From Arthrinium phaeospermum (Eukaryota > Ascomycota > Sordariomycetes > Amphisphaeriales > Apiosporaceae), in the NCBI GenBank assembly GCA_006503535.1, contig QYRS01000001.1:1922001-1986000 (forward strand): a stretch of DNA of 64,000 bases, read 5' to 3'. The notes under the pieces were generated by a model. That model had not been told where the DNA came from. It made no database searches and saw only the letters and a list, made by a program, of their open reading frames with translations. Shown piece by piece: positions 34,798-46,839 of this stretch (the first letter of the stretch is position 1; each line of letters starts with the position of its first letter). Made by a program: the position numbers and the translations under genes.

Positions 34798-36581
34798 ATG
34801 GTGTCCTCCGAAGGCTGGGACCACATCGTGGTGGGCGGTGGCTTGGCAGGCTGTGTGGTGGCGAGTCGTCTGAAGGAGTACCAGCCATCTGCCCGCATCT
34901 TGGTCATCGAAGCCGGCCCAGACGTCAGCCAGGAACAAGATATCCTACAGTTTCACTCCCTCAATTTCATCGGCGGCAAGTATGATTGGGCCTACAAGAC
35001 CCTGCCGCAGAAGCACTTCGACGGTCGCGAGGTTGACATCCCCGCCGGACGCGCGCTTGGCGGAGGCTCGATCATCAACGGGTGTAAGTCTTCCCTAAAC
35101 ATTTCACTCGTTTTGGTCAGACTGACCGACGCAATACGTAGGCGGATGGTTTCGAGGCTCTCGTGCAGACTTCGACAGCTGGGCCGATCTGGTCCACGAT
35201 CCACGTTGGAGCTATGATGGCCAGCTGCCCTACTTCAAGAAGACAGAGAAGTGGTACAGCGACGAGCTGGCGGACCAGCACGGCCACGACGGCAAGTTCC
35301 ACATCGAGTCGCCGCTTTCGACGGGCCGCGTGTATCCGCTGGCCGGCCTCACCGAGCAGGCGTGGCGCGAGATGGGCTGCGAGCCCCTTCCTGGGAACGA
35401 CATGAATGCCGGCACCAACCTAGGGGTCGGCCAGCTGAACGAGAATCGGCGTCAAGGCGCCCGCCAGGTCGCGCCTCTGGTGTACTCTTTGGAGGGCGTC
35501 ACCGTCTTGACCGACAGCAAGGTTGCGGCTGTTCTGTTGAGTGATGGAGAGGGCGGAGAGCCCAAAGCCATTGGTGTCCGTCTGGAGAACGATGGGACCG
35601 AGATCCGCGGCAGCCAGGTCATCGTCTCCGCTGGGGCATACCGGACCCCGCAGATCCTGATGCTCTCGGGCCTAGGTCCCAAGGAGGTCCTGGAGAAGCA
35701 CGGGATCAGAACCGTCCTCGATGCCCCCGAGGTGGGCAGGAACTTCACCGACCACGTCATGGTGCGCATGAATTGGAAACTGAAGGACCCGTCTAAGGGC
35801 TACGCCATCGGCTCCCCGAACCCGCTCTTCGCCGAGTCCCAGTTCGCCACGGGCACGCCGGTCAGCTACGTTGCGTCCACCGCCGTGCCCCGCGAGGGCC
35901 TCGAGGCGGCCCTGGCCAGGGACGATGAAGGCGGCGAAGCAGACCCGGACCACTACCTGCTGAAGCGGGAGTTCGCCATGATGGAGACCATGGTAATGTA
36001 CCTGGCCGTGCCTCCCCTCGGCATCGACGGCATCCACATTAGCAATTTCATGATGGCGATGAAGCCCACGTCCCGGGGCACGGTGAGCATTGCGTCCAAC
36101 AAAATCTCCGACAAGCCCCTGCTGGACCCGAACTACTACGCCACCGAGGTCGATAAGTATGTGTGGCGGCACTCGCTTCGCAAGGTCGCGGCCTTGATGA
36201 CGGGCGATACCACGGTTCTGGGTCGGGATATTGTCGAGGCGGAGACGCCTTATCCCGGGATCGAGCCGTTGACTACCGACACGAGTGACGAGGACTTGGA
36301 CAAGAGGGTCCGGGCTCAGGGCATGTAAGTGAAGTGAAGATCTACACGACTCCAGATGGGATCGCATGAATAATGCTAACGTATTTCGCCCTAGCTCTAC
36401 GTATCATGGTGCTGGCAGCTGTTCCATGGGATCGGTTGTGGACAGCGACTTGAGGTTCAAGGGGGTCCAGAATCTGCGCATCGTGGATGCGTCTGTCATC
36501 CCCATCGCTATCGGTGCTCACATCCAGGCTGCTGTCTATGCACTGGCTGAGCAGGCGGCCGTCATTATCGCTCAGGGCTGA
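34798..36581 (+). CDS. GMC-family FAD-dependent oxidoreductase
   Basis: CDS join(34798-35083, 35142-36324, 36395-36581), 551 residues, normal GMC length. GMC enzymes use FAD to oxidise alcohols, aldehydes or sugars. Seen: the N-terminal dinucleotide fold (HIVVGGGLAGCVVASRL, then LVIEAG), the GMC signature GRALGGGSIINGCGWFRGS, the second signature GAYRTPQILMLSGLGP, the substrate domain, and C-terminal STYHGAGSCSMG and LRIVDASVIPIAIGAHIQAA carrying candidate active-site histidines. There is no signal peptide, so it is probably intracellular. That argues against a secreted lignin- or sugar-oxidising role and for a metabolic role. Introns are 58 and 70 nt, both GTAAGT. It is tail-to-tail with the terpene synthase (307 nt apart). 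A tailoring role on the terpene is inference. Confidence 0.92.
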
Positions 36582-36888
36582 GTGTACAAGGGTTAGAGTA
36601 CAAATCTTTTCCTAGAGGCACCCAAGGATTGTTCGAGGCATTATTCGTCGATACTGATTAGTAGGGAAGAACGAAAAGCCACGCTTTTACATGATATTGA
36701 AGTCTTCCCAAAACTGAAATACAATTACGCAGAAAAGAAAAGAAAAGAAAAACATTGGACGATACCCTTCTGACAACTTGGATCTGGTGTGCACTGGTGG
36801 AGTAGATTACAGAATGACCTCTGGCCATATACTGGCATCAAGCTTGTATCTTCCGGACACTAGGCTGCTTCAGTGGTCAGTCGAACCG

Positions 36889-38485
36889 TCATCTCAATCG
36901 AATACGGGGTGCATGTACTTGCCTCCAATTCAAATTTGCCGTGCATGCGTATTTGCACCCATCGATATAGTCCTTCAGTGCCCGGCCAGAATCTGGCCTG
37001 ACTGGATACCTACCCAGGAGGTCTTCCTCAGCAGCTTCGAATCGGCCAATCGAGGCTTCCACCATCTCAGCGCCGTGATCGATTGCCGCTTGGATGGACC
37101 CCAACTCCAGAAATAGCAGAGGTATCAACGTATCGACCTGTGACTGTGCCTGTTTTCCAGTTCTGTCAATGCTAAACCATCATAAAAGATTCGGCTGTCT
37201 TCGGTAAACGGATGGCTTACTATCTCTTTCTTCAAGGACAACATGTCGTTCACTCTGCGGGTGACATCAGGTTAGATACACAAAATGCTAAACATTAGGT
37301 AGTTCTTGGTATTTACTAACATGGACACTATCACGTTCGTCTCATGCCATATAATCTCCATGGATTTGTCGTGGAGTATGTCTTTCGGTAGTGTAGCACC
37401 CACTGAGTATCTGGATTGGATTGATGGTCAGTCATTCCCCAGAAAGCTGCAGATACGGGAGGGCGAGTGATATATCAGCAAGAAAGCATGGAATTTCAAC
37501 TTACTCCATAATCGCCAAGAAGACTTTGACTGCGCTTGTGCCCATGCGGTGTTTCATATAGTCGTCAACGGTGGGCAGGTGCGGCTTGGCCAGCGCCCTC
37601 TGCTCCTCTTCAACCATCTGAATGAAGAAGACAAGTTCTTTCAGGAACATTTCAACTTGGTCTGTTCCACACAGGTTAGTGCACGATTCAGGATTAAGAT
37701 CTATTGGGGAATTGAGACTTACCCCTATCACCCCAGCTGGCTATACTCTGGCCCACTGACCCGAACCCGGTGATGATGGGATTGGTGCTTATAGCCAAGC
37801 AAACGGGTTTCTCACCATCCGAGAGGGATTCTTTCAAGTAGGCAAGTGTTTCCTGTCGGAATTCTGACGCCTGAGAAAAGCTGTTGATCATGTATGAGAA
37901 CTGCCCCGAGTCGGTTTCTAATCATAGAAGGCACTGGTGTCAGCCCAAACTCGCAGCAAACATGGAGACTTTTCAACTGAAGCCTAGGTATTCACTTACC
38001 GTCATCCCATACAAACAGCTAGGACTTCTGTTAGTCAATATCTGCGTTTGCCACGGGAAACAATGTCTCACCCAGATACTAAGGGTTAGGAGTGTCTTCA
38101 AAGCTTCATAGGAGCTGTAGGCCCACCATGATGCCGCGAAGAGTCCAAGCTTAGCTGCTTTTGTCCGCTGCAGTCTACCAGCATCTTCAGGGTTGGGGAA
38201 AATGCTTCGGTGTTTCAGTCAAACGGTGTTGTGGGAGGGGCGGACAAAGAAGTTATGCGAGACTATTTGCATTCACCTCTTGAGTATTCCTTGTACATCC
38301 TGGTCAAGTCGGTCCAGGTCAGGGTGGGTGCCTTGCGGCCAGTGGGCAAGGAGAGTCTGGAAGTCGGGGAACCTGACTCGAGAACCTCGGATCTGAGCCA
38401 CCACGTACTGGCGCAAGTTCTTGGTATGAGGCTCGATTGTGCTGGTTGCTTGCGGCACTGCATTTTCGTTGGCAAAGTCACCCAT
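36889..38485 (-). CDS. Class I terpene synthase (probable sesquiterpene synthase), eight exons
   Basis: CDS complement join(38277-38485, 38072-38204, 38000-38018, 37723-37917, 37505-37661, 37321-37410, 37221-37254, 36889-37143); every join keeps the frame, giving 363 residues. Class I cyclases ionise prenyl diphosphate and cyclise it, usually farnesyl diphosphate at this length. The start is MGDFANENAVPQ. Exon 2 has KLGLFAASWWAYSSYEALKT before the aspartate-rich motif WDDETD (D119, D120, D123), which sits on the 19-nt exon 3 and exon 4. The second metal motif VNDMLSLKKE (N270, S274, E278) fits NDxxSxxxE and spans the 34-nt exon 7. The C-terminus ends NLNWRQ... and may instead splice at a GTACAT donor to a stop at 36838. 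The WW...IW.F.WDDE layout resembles Fusarium Ffsc4/Ffsc6-type enzymes (recollection, unverified). No frameshift or premature stop is seen. It adjoins GMC and RTA1-like genes. Confidence 0.88.
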
Positions 38486-40861
38486 GCCTGCTTCGGTCTC
38501 GATGAGAAGGTGTTTAAAGGAATACTAAGATGAGATTCTGGTGGTCTTTCACAAATCCAAATGCAGAGATACGGGAATTATATATGTCTGCCCCCAACGA
38601 TTAACCCTCTTTCGGCGTTCGGTATTGTACAGCCATGCCAGGGTGTGACTTTGCTGATGACGGCGTGCACCACCCACATGCTAGCTCGACAGTCCTAAAG
38701 AGCACCACGGGTGCACTAATGAGTGATTCAGAAGATTCCCTGCTACGAATAATAAAGATCTAAACGCAGGGATTGTGATGATTACGTGAGCTCGTGACAG
38801 GCATTATCGCATAGGCGTGGTAGTAGCAGCACGCGTGCCACCGTAATCTCACCCTGGTGAACAGCATATGCTGAAAACCGTCCTCCTGGGTTCGAACCAG
38901 TGACTGGTAATCATGGGTCGGTGATTATTGTATCCATTTGAGTCCACAAGAGGCTGATGTGAGAAACGGGGTTTTGAGATTGCACCAATACTATGATGCC
39001 GTAGCCAAGGCTCCAGAGGGGCCGAAAACAAGCGATGTGTGAGCCTCACCGAGATCCCTGCTAAAAAGAGCCAGGGGGGTCTTTTGGCTGGTTGGAAGTC
39101 CCCTGTACCTTCTTCTACTTCGACTCGGGTTTGAGAGACAATGCTGGTGATCGCTGCGAAAGACCGTTGTCATCGAAGAGATTCTAATTATCATTGTCCT
39201 TCCAACCACTATATTTCCGTTCGTGTCCCGTCGGCGAGTGCTGAGCATGAGACACGAAACATAGCTACATGTCTCATGATGCAATCAGCAGCCATCGACT
39301 GTGATATGCATATACTAAGCCACTCCCGACGCCTGTCGGCTTGGTAATTAATTCATTGTGATCCCTCAACACATAACATAGATGGAAATTCTCTCCAGTT
39401 CCACCCTGTGCGCTCTTTCTCTAGAAATCAGAAGCTCGGTCGTATGTGCCTTGGAACTAAGCAAGTTCGGTTTCGGCCGACGCTGGCACCATTTCTAAGT
39501 TACTGTTGCGCTTTTACTCCTTTTCATATCAAGGGCCCTGTGTAGTAAACGACATATTAAACTTACATGTAATATCATCAATGTCAGATGATTCTAGACC
39601 ACGCGTGTCATAAAGGGCCTACACCCTGCGTGTTACTCTTCGCAGAGTGGTTGGTTGATACCATCCTCCATATTTCTATGCCAGGCGTTATGGTGCCGTA
39701 CATAAAGCCAATGGCTCCAACTTTTCTTGAACCAAGGCCGAGACCCAACTGATGTAATAGGCAGAGACTGTTACTTTTTGTTACCAAGAAGATACTGAAC
39801 AACTGTCATCGCCGAGTAGATCGATCTATGACAAGCACGTGTGAACAGGTTGGGTTGTAAAATGCATTTTGCATATCTGTTGCGCATTATTCTAGACATA
39901 TCTTAAGACTACTTGCCATTGTGTTACACATGGAACATGTTCAGTTACAGAAGTCTGACTAGAGGAACAGTTCGAGCTCTAGGAGGACATGCTTCTTTTC
40001 CCCATAGGTAAAGAAAGAGTACATGGTTCAATCCAGAATGGGTTGTCAAATCTACCATGCAGTCAGGTGCGTGTCACATTTTCGAGCCAATGCTTCTACA
40101 TACTCGTATAGGCCAGTGCAGATAGTGGAACACCTTGCCTGATGCGATATCAATGAGCTTGCTTTAGATTGGTAATGCGTGCTGACAATACTTCGCCAAT
40201 ATCAGTGGCTCATCTAAGGGCATAGGATATCCAGCAGGTAAGCGTATTGCCATGCCGTGGTGTTGTAAGATATCTTAAGTTCTTAAGAAGTAATGGTGCA
40301 AATGGTGACGATAACGATCAAAACCCTCCTGTTTCCTAGGCAGCAGGATCCCAGCTACAACAAGTTTGGCTCGCACAGTGGTATCACAGGTACTTTACGT
40401 CGCGTAGTGGATGCCACGCGGTGAAGTATTCGTGAACAGGCCCATGCAAAATCAGATATCTCTCCCATTTCCTGCCCAAAGCTCCCCCAAACTGACCACC
40501 TACATGTTTTCCCCAACCCGAATTCACCCACCTCAACACGCGTAGACAATTGAATTGTCTGCAGTCCTTCTTTTCTTCATCACACCTTTTATCTTGCACC
40601 TGTGTCTGCACTCACAGTCGATTGGCAAACCGACAACCCACCTTCACACTTCCCAACTCGACCTTGCACCCACCATCTCAACAACACCCACGACCTCAGG
40701 TCAAGACCCCCGCTCCTTTCACCCAAGACAAGTGAACAGTACCTTGTCCACCTTCTTTAATCCATCCCACCATTGACATCTATCCTTCACTTACTACTAC
40801 CTCTTCATTCCCTACAGACCAACCAGAATTGCTTCTCACACTTGAATCATCAACCGCAACC
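38486..40861. other. 2.4-kb interval without a supported gene
   Basis: No frame longer than about 100 codons and no motif. It includes the terpene-synthase promoter on the left and a long pyrimidine-rich leader (40550-40860) before the next gene. A T-arm-like GGTTCGAACC at about 38890 does not extend to a tRNA fold. I see no transposon. Confidence 0.5.
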
Positions 40862-42013
40862 ATGGCTGAGACCAAGACACCCCAGTTCACCCAGCGCGAC
40901 ATGGAGATCAGCGCCAAGGCTTGGGCCTGCCTCACTGGCGATGCCAAGGTACGTATTGTGTGGGATATACCACTCTTTTGCTTCAATTTCCTCATTTCAT
41001 ACTGCGTCGTCCCATGTGGCGTATTGTCTTTGTCGGTCTGGCAATGGGCACGATGGCGCCTGTCTGTTGGGTCTGACCAAACCACTGTTCTCATGAGTCA
41101 CACAAATTCCATCTTGTCCCTACCTCCTCTTTCATATGCTATCACCTTCACTCCGCTATCCTCCTTCCAATTCCTCGACAAATAGGCATAAACATAGCCA
41201 TGCCTTTTGCTCTAATCAAACCATCTTCCTGCCTGAGTGCTGCTTCACGCATCTTCGACCGTGAAAGCCACAGAAACATCCTGAGTGAGGTGTCAAACTC
41301 GGAAGAATGTTGAATCATTCATCCTATGTTTCCACATCATCTTGTCAACCACTTCTCTTCTAGTATTTTCAAAAAAAAAAAAATTGGTTTCCTCAATTGA
41401 TGTCTGGCTACGGAGAGAAGGCAAGAGAATAAACACAGCTAACCAGGCCTACTTCAACACTCAGATCGATTTCGACAAGCTCGCCACTCTTGGCGGCTAC
41501 AAGAACTCGGCCAGCGCCCGAGAGTGCTGGCGCACCACCAAGATCCGTCTCATGGCCGCAGCCGGCGTCGATAAGGACGGCAAGAGCAAGGGCCAGCAGG
41601 ATCAGCCCGAGACGCCCGCCGGCAAGACCGGCAAGGCAGGCAAGGCGGCCGCTTCCAGCAAGCGCAAGCGAACCACCACCAAGAAGGTCGCCCCTGCCCC
41701 TACCGCTGCTGCCGACAGCAACGACGACTATGAGGACGAGGATGCTGCCAACGGCTCGCCCACCCCCGCCCCGCCCAAGAAGGCCCGACGCGGAGCCGCT
41801 GCCACCACCCCCGGCGGAGGTCGCACCAAGAAGACGGTCAAGACCGAGGAGACCGTCATGGAGCCCATCTTCGACGAGGAAGAGGAGCAGCGCATGCAGC
41901 AGCTGAAGCTGTCCGACCCCAACGGCGCCGCCTTCGAGGACGACGCTGTCGGCGTGGATGCCATGATCAAGGCCGAGGAACAGCGTGACGGTATGTCTTT
42001 CGACGAGATCTGA
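40862..42013 (+). CDS. Myb/SANT-like nuclear protein
   Basis: CDS join(40862-40948, 41465-42013), 211 residues. The first 60 residues read FTQRDMEISAKAWACL, then after the intron IDFDKLATLGGYKNSASARECWRTTKIRLM. This is the tryptophan-containing, three-helix Myb/SANT-like fold common in small ascomycete nuclear proteins. Downstream is a low-complexity region with two basic clusters, SKRKRTTTKK and PPKKARR, likely nuclear-localisation signals. An acidic segment (IFDEEEEQRM) lies near the end. The intron is 516 nt, with GTACGT...TCAG ends and a poly-A run near 41375, so it is unusually long for this window. The phase-0 junction K|I splits the predicted Myb-like domain cleanly. DNA binding is inferred from fold type only. 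Confidence 0.75.
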
Positions 42014-43602
42014 CTACGCTCTGTTTACTCCTACGATCTCCGATATAAATGGCATTCGTTGAAGAGGGAGTTAGGGGACACATGAGGAGGGCATGCATAC
42101 ACGCGTTTTGATTTACTATTTGGGGGATGGTTATGGTTTACGCTTCGACGATTTGATTACGAAGCATCACGATATGCATGAAGCCCTGGGTAGTAGGCAG
42201 ATCCAACATGAATACGAAGTTATGAATCAACCTAATCAAAAGTCGGCGACAGAAATGTCGAGTGGTCGTGGGAGCAAAGGATAATATTGTATTGACTGAC
42301 AGTGCTGTGGCCAAATGCGTGGGTGGCGCCCGAATCTGGAGTGAGCGAGATGCATGTAGATGAGCGACATACTGACCAAAACCGCATTTGACAGATTGCA
42401 ACCCACGCCCCCTCAGAAGCTTGAGCCATTCAAGTTGAGAAAGTCCTTCGATTCGACCCAAGCCATACTCGACCCCGACGCGCCCGATCCAAGTCCAAGG
42501 GCCCTTCTTGTCCGTCTGCAGCACCCATCCCACGCTCCGTTTCGACACCCGCGAGCGTGAAGACATTGCCGCGTAATAAGACGGGATTGATTTCCCTGAG
42601 AGCGTTCGGAAACCATGGGGACACTAGGTGCTGCTACCGCTGGTCTTCTTACGCTTGGCCTGCCCCTCCAAACGCCCCTTGAAATGACACGGAGAGGGCC
42701 AAACATTAACACCGATCGGATCGGCGAGATGACACTGAATCGTATGTGTTTGCTTGAGCTTCTCGCTTTTGGGCGATTTCTGATAGATGGATGTACAGTG
42801 GCGTGATCATACTGAAAAATGTCTTCGTGACGTTCGAATCTACCTAGTTGGGCTGTTTTGATGGGCTTCATCCCGATATCATGCACACATGGCATGAAGA
42901 ATGGCCGACCAGCCAAGCAGCATTGAAATAGCCGTTACTGGGAGACAATACATCGGAACAAATGGCAGGAGATATGATAAAATAGTACGAGTATCTACTC
43001 AATGCAAGAAATTGCTAGAAACGTCTCAACATGAAGGTATGAACGAAGATCGGTACTTGGTAAAGTTATCAATTGAATTCCAAGCAATGGTGGTGGGGTT
43101 TAAAGGCCTGTTCCATCCCACTGGGACTGGCTGCCTGGGGCCACTTGGAGTCCGCTTGCGGCTGTGTTTTGGGGCTTCTCAGCTGAAGCATGGAGGTGGG
43201 CTACTGAGCTTGTAGGTTACCTAAGCTTGAATGGGCGAGACCATTCTTCTCAAAAATGTGAACTTGAGCTTTTCATTGACTCGGGACGCTACATCTATCG
43301 GCAACGTATTTAAAAGAAGATAAAATCAATTTGTTATGATAATTGAAGCAGATGGACAAACAAACCTAACACAAATACATCTGGCAAAATATTGAGGAAT
43401 TGTTTTGCTTACACAAATTTAGGCTTGGCTGACCAGGAGGCGGCCCCCTAATACCCCAGGGGAAGGGGCATCCAGCTAGGCCCACCGGATCTTGAAACCG
43501 ATTCAGTCGTCGCGTCGCATGCGTTCCTCAGCTCAGATCTGGCCATTTGTCGTTGAAGCCAACCAGCAGCAGCATCATCACCCAATACCACCCGTAGAGA
43601 CA
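42014..43602. other. Intergenic DNA with unassigned open frames
   Basis: Minus-strand frames at 42138-42566 (142 codons) and 42413-42916 (167 codons) overlap each other and contain no recognisable motif. I leave them uncalled. A GC-clustered stretch lies just before the next gene. Confidence 0.4.
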
Positions 43603-45228
43603 ATGCAGCAGCCTGGGAATTGGTTCGGCACTGCGACTCTTTATATCTCATTCGCGCTCGCTTTGTTTTGGACTCTGAGTACTCTCAGCCAGGTGGAAAA
43701 TCTCGTCTCTGATCACGAAGTCGTACATGCATCGCAGCTATTGGTGCATATCCCGCCAAACAGCACTGATGACGCATATCACGTTGTAAGTTTCCAGCCA
43801 GTTCTCCCAACAACTGCGGCATGTGCTGACCATACGAATGCAGGTGAGCGTCAAGTTGGACGGTCAATCAGTACCGTTGAATATAGACACGTCGACGGGC
43901 GACTCGTTTGTCGCTTCTGGGCAATGCGATGTTTCGGATCCGAAGAGTGGATGCTACGCGCTGGACGCGGCATTCGCCACTGATGTGAATTGAGTCTATA
44001 ACCTTTTCACAGGCGACTACTAATGTATTCGTCCAGGAAAACACCATGATCCATCATGACCAGAAGTTTGAGGCAGATCTCGGTGCTGGTCGTGCGACTG
44101 GTCAACTGGCCACCCTGAGAGCCAACATCTCCGGTTTGGAAGTAGGAAATGTTTCAGCAGGTATGTGTAGATTGAACTCATACTATGGCTTGAACCGAGT
44201 ATCCGTATATTAAGCTCACCACGCCGTATAGCACTTATCGACAATGCCATGCCGGGCCTGTTCCAAAACGGATCCTTTGCGGGCATCCTAGGGCTCGGGA
44301 TGCGAGCAACTTCTTCCCAATGGCTCCAATTCCAGAAGCTGCCACTCATCGACACGTTGATTACCCAGGGGAAGCTAGCCAAGCCTCTTTTCTCGTTGCG
44401 CTTTCCTCGAATGGGCGATCCGAACGCAATGGCTGGAGTCCTGTCACTTGGCGAAATCGAGGAGGAGTTCATGGTGAAGCCCATCAAATATAGCGATGTC
44501 GTGCAGTTTTCTTCGTGGGTGCTCCTCCCCCGTACAGAATATTTCTCCTCAGTTCCGTTTATTGGCGTATACTGATGACTCGCAAAAGGTCGCCAGATAA
44601 CGTTGATAGCCTCTCTACGGCATCATGGGCTGTCAGTCTGGAAGGCCTCCGAATGAATGGAGTCGAGGTGCCGGTCAGCCCAGGCCGCCTTCGCTCAGAT
44701 GCGAAGCACGTGTCCGTGATCGACTCGAGGGCATCTCATATCTATCTAACTACGTCAGACTTTAAAGCAGTCGTCGAGAAGTTTGAAGGCAAGACGGAAG
44801 TTCGGCAAAGTACCGGTCAAGGGTCCACCGGCGACGAGGTTTACTTCGAATGCTCAGTACCTCAGTCACTTGAGCTAAAGGTCAATGGGCATTGGTATCT
44901 CGTCGACCCCCTGGATATGCTTGAGAGCCATTCTAGCCACTCGGCTGAGGATGGAACATTAATGTAAGATTACCTGATCTGTCCCATCACCCCAACAACG
45001 TATTGACTGACTGCGCGTAGCTGCCGGGCTGGAATCGGAAGTAGGGAGAGCCCTAAGATCGGCGATAGCGTATTGGGTATGCCCTTCTTGAGATCAGTGT
45101 TCACCATCTATGATTACATGTCTACGGACATGTTTTCGAAGCCTCCCCGTTTGGGTTTGCTGAGCTTGGTGGATACAAGGTTAGCGAAGAGCCGATACGC
45201 AGACCTGTACACGAATCGACTCCCATAA
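43603..45228 (+). CDS. Pepsin-fold (A1-type) aspartic-protease-like protein with altered catalytic motifs
   Basis: CDS join(43603-43785, 43844-43984, 44013-44160, 44232-44514, 44589-44963, 45021-45228), 445 residues. The N-terminal hydrophobic stretch (TLYISFALALFWTLSTLS) is a signal peptide or anchor. The start at 43603 has a better context than the in-frame ATG at 43519. The fold is shown by NGSFAGILGLGM, LIDTLITQGKLAKPLFSL, GVLSLGEI and the late block DSVLGMPFLRSVFTIYDY. The two catalytic loops should read D-T/S-G. Here they are D76-T-S and D297-S-R, so both aspartates remain but both glycines are gone. Activity is therefore doubtful. The gap 43985-44012 is only 28 nt; it has GT...AG ends and contains an in-frame stop, but is very short for an intron. 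A deletion there is the alternative. Confidence 0.78.
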
Positions 45229-46839
45229 GGTTGCCAGTCCCTCTGGAATCTTTCAAACCTGCACAAGGCTTTCTTCGACGAAAGCAGCGCCAAGTTGACA
45301 CCCACGCAAGCTTCGGGGAGGTATTGGACTGGGTTTTGATCGAATTCGCCAGCCCTGTCGTGGCCTTATTGATCTTCGTAAAATGACACCGGCGAAGGGA
45401 CGGGGAAAACTGATCATGGATCATTCGCGCAATCCCCAGAAATCATGTTTCTCCTCACTTCCAACGAACGGAACAAGAACAGCGGCATGATTTAGGGTGC
45501 TGATTGAGGCAATATTGCCGCCTTGATTTCACTCCCCTGTGAAGGCACTCTTGGTATGGCCATGAAGCCAGTCCCTCCCCTTTGCAAAAATTCGGCTGTT
45601 GCTTGCTTTCTTCCTTCTATGCCGGAAGTTCTTAGGAGTTTTTTAAGGTAGCGCAAAGCGCTGGGAACGACAGCAGTAGCGCATGTAAGATGAACAGTGT
45701 GAATAGAGAACTGCATTAGAGCGACTAGAACAACTATAGACAATAATCGGATTACAGCATCTGTCGCATACATGTATGAACCTGTTGACCGTGGGCACCG
45801 CTGCTTGATATGTCCCTATCAACTGTTCGTGGTGTCAGAACTGCATTGCAGCACACAGGACAAGAGTCCCTAAGCATATACTGCAGCTTTGGCAGTGTAA
45901 TATATACATGTACCCACATGCTCGATGTGCCGCAGGCAGAACACTGCATCAATGAAGAATAGCAAGATTGTAGGAATCGCGTACGCCATGCATCTCAACT
46001 CGTATCCACCTGCCTTCAATGGCGTGACAAGGTGGACTGTGAAATCCGACTGGGCGGTGCTAGATGAGCCATGATAACAACTATGTGCACAGCAACCCCC
46101 TTTTAGTTCTCTGAAAAGGCGGCATGACTTCACATTGGTTACTAAGACATTTGACACGAACTGCGGCTGGTATAGCAGCGAGTTTTAAGTAGACTGCGAT
46201 CTGTACAATTGCCCTTTTGAATTGGAGGGCAATGCAGTCTATACTTCTTTCACCAGTCAGCCAGCAACGAGGCAGTTGGAAGTGTGCGTTGAGGCTGGCG
46301 ACGGCGCTGCACTCTTCCCTCTCTACAGGAGCTCATGCACAGTCACAAACAGAATCTTGCACCATAATGGAGGTAGGTAGGCTCCAGTGAAGCTTCACTA
46401 TAGTTGAATGTTTGTCTCCAGACATGCAGCATGAACAGGGGGGATTGAACTCGGTTCGTTGTCTCACTGCAGGTTCGCGACTTCCCAGACTCGAGAACAG
46501 ATGATTCAGATTCCGTGGTAGCAGTAGCTGCAATGGGTCTGTCTTGCGACACGCTAGACTTAATGTAGCCTAATCGGATCTATCAAGCTTCGCGATAAGG
46601 CTTTGCTGCTCCTTATCTTCCGTCATAGGCCCATCGGAGATACCTCGGCCTGCAAGCTGCGCAAAAAAAAAGTAGGCAAGTGCAGCGAGGAAGTCGCGCC
46701 TTCGCTTTCGCCAGAACCCCAAACCACCTTGGTTTTTAATTTCGCGTCATGAATGAGAGTGGCACCCATCCATCAACCCAATCCCCCATCTCTCACAACA
46801 ATAACACTCCCACAACGCGATACCACAACGAGCCCCAAT
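45229..46839. other. 1.6-kb interval without a supported gene
   Basis: Short minus-strand frames (45492-46157) lack motifs. The right end is the promoter and leader of the poly(A) polymerase gene and includes an in-frame upstream ATG at 46753. No RNA gene or repeat is recognised. Confidence 0.5.

Noticed and set aside
35672..36367. 231-codon minus-strand open frame
   Set aside because: Antisense of the GMC oxidoreductase.
38870..38935. tRNA-like T-arm (GGTTCGAACC)
   Set aside because: No matching acceptor stem, D-arm or anticodon arm could be built on either strand.
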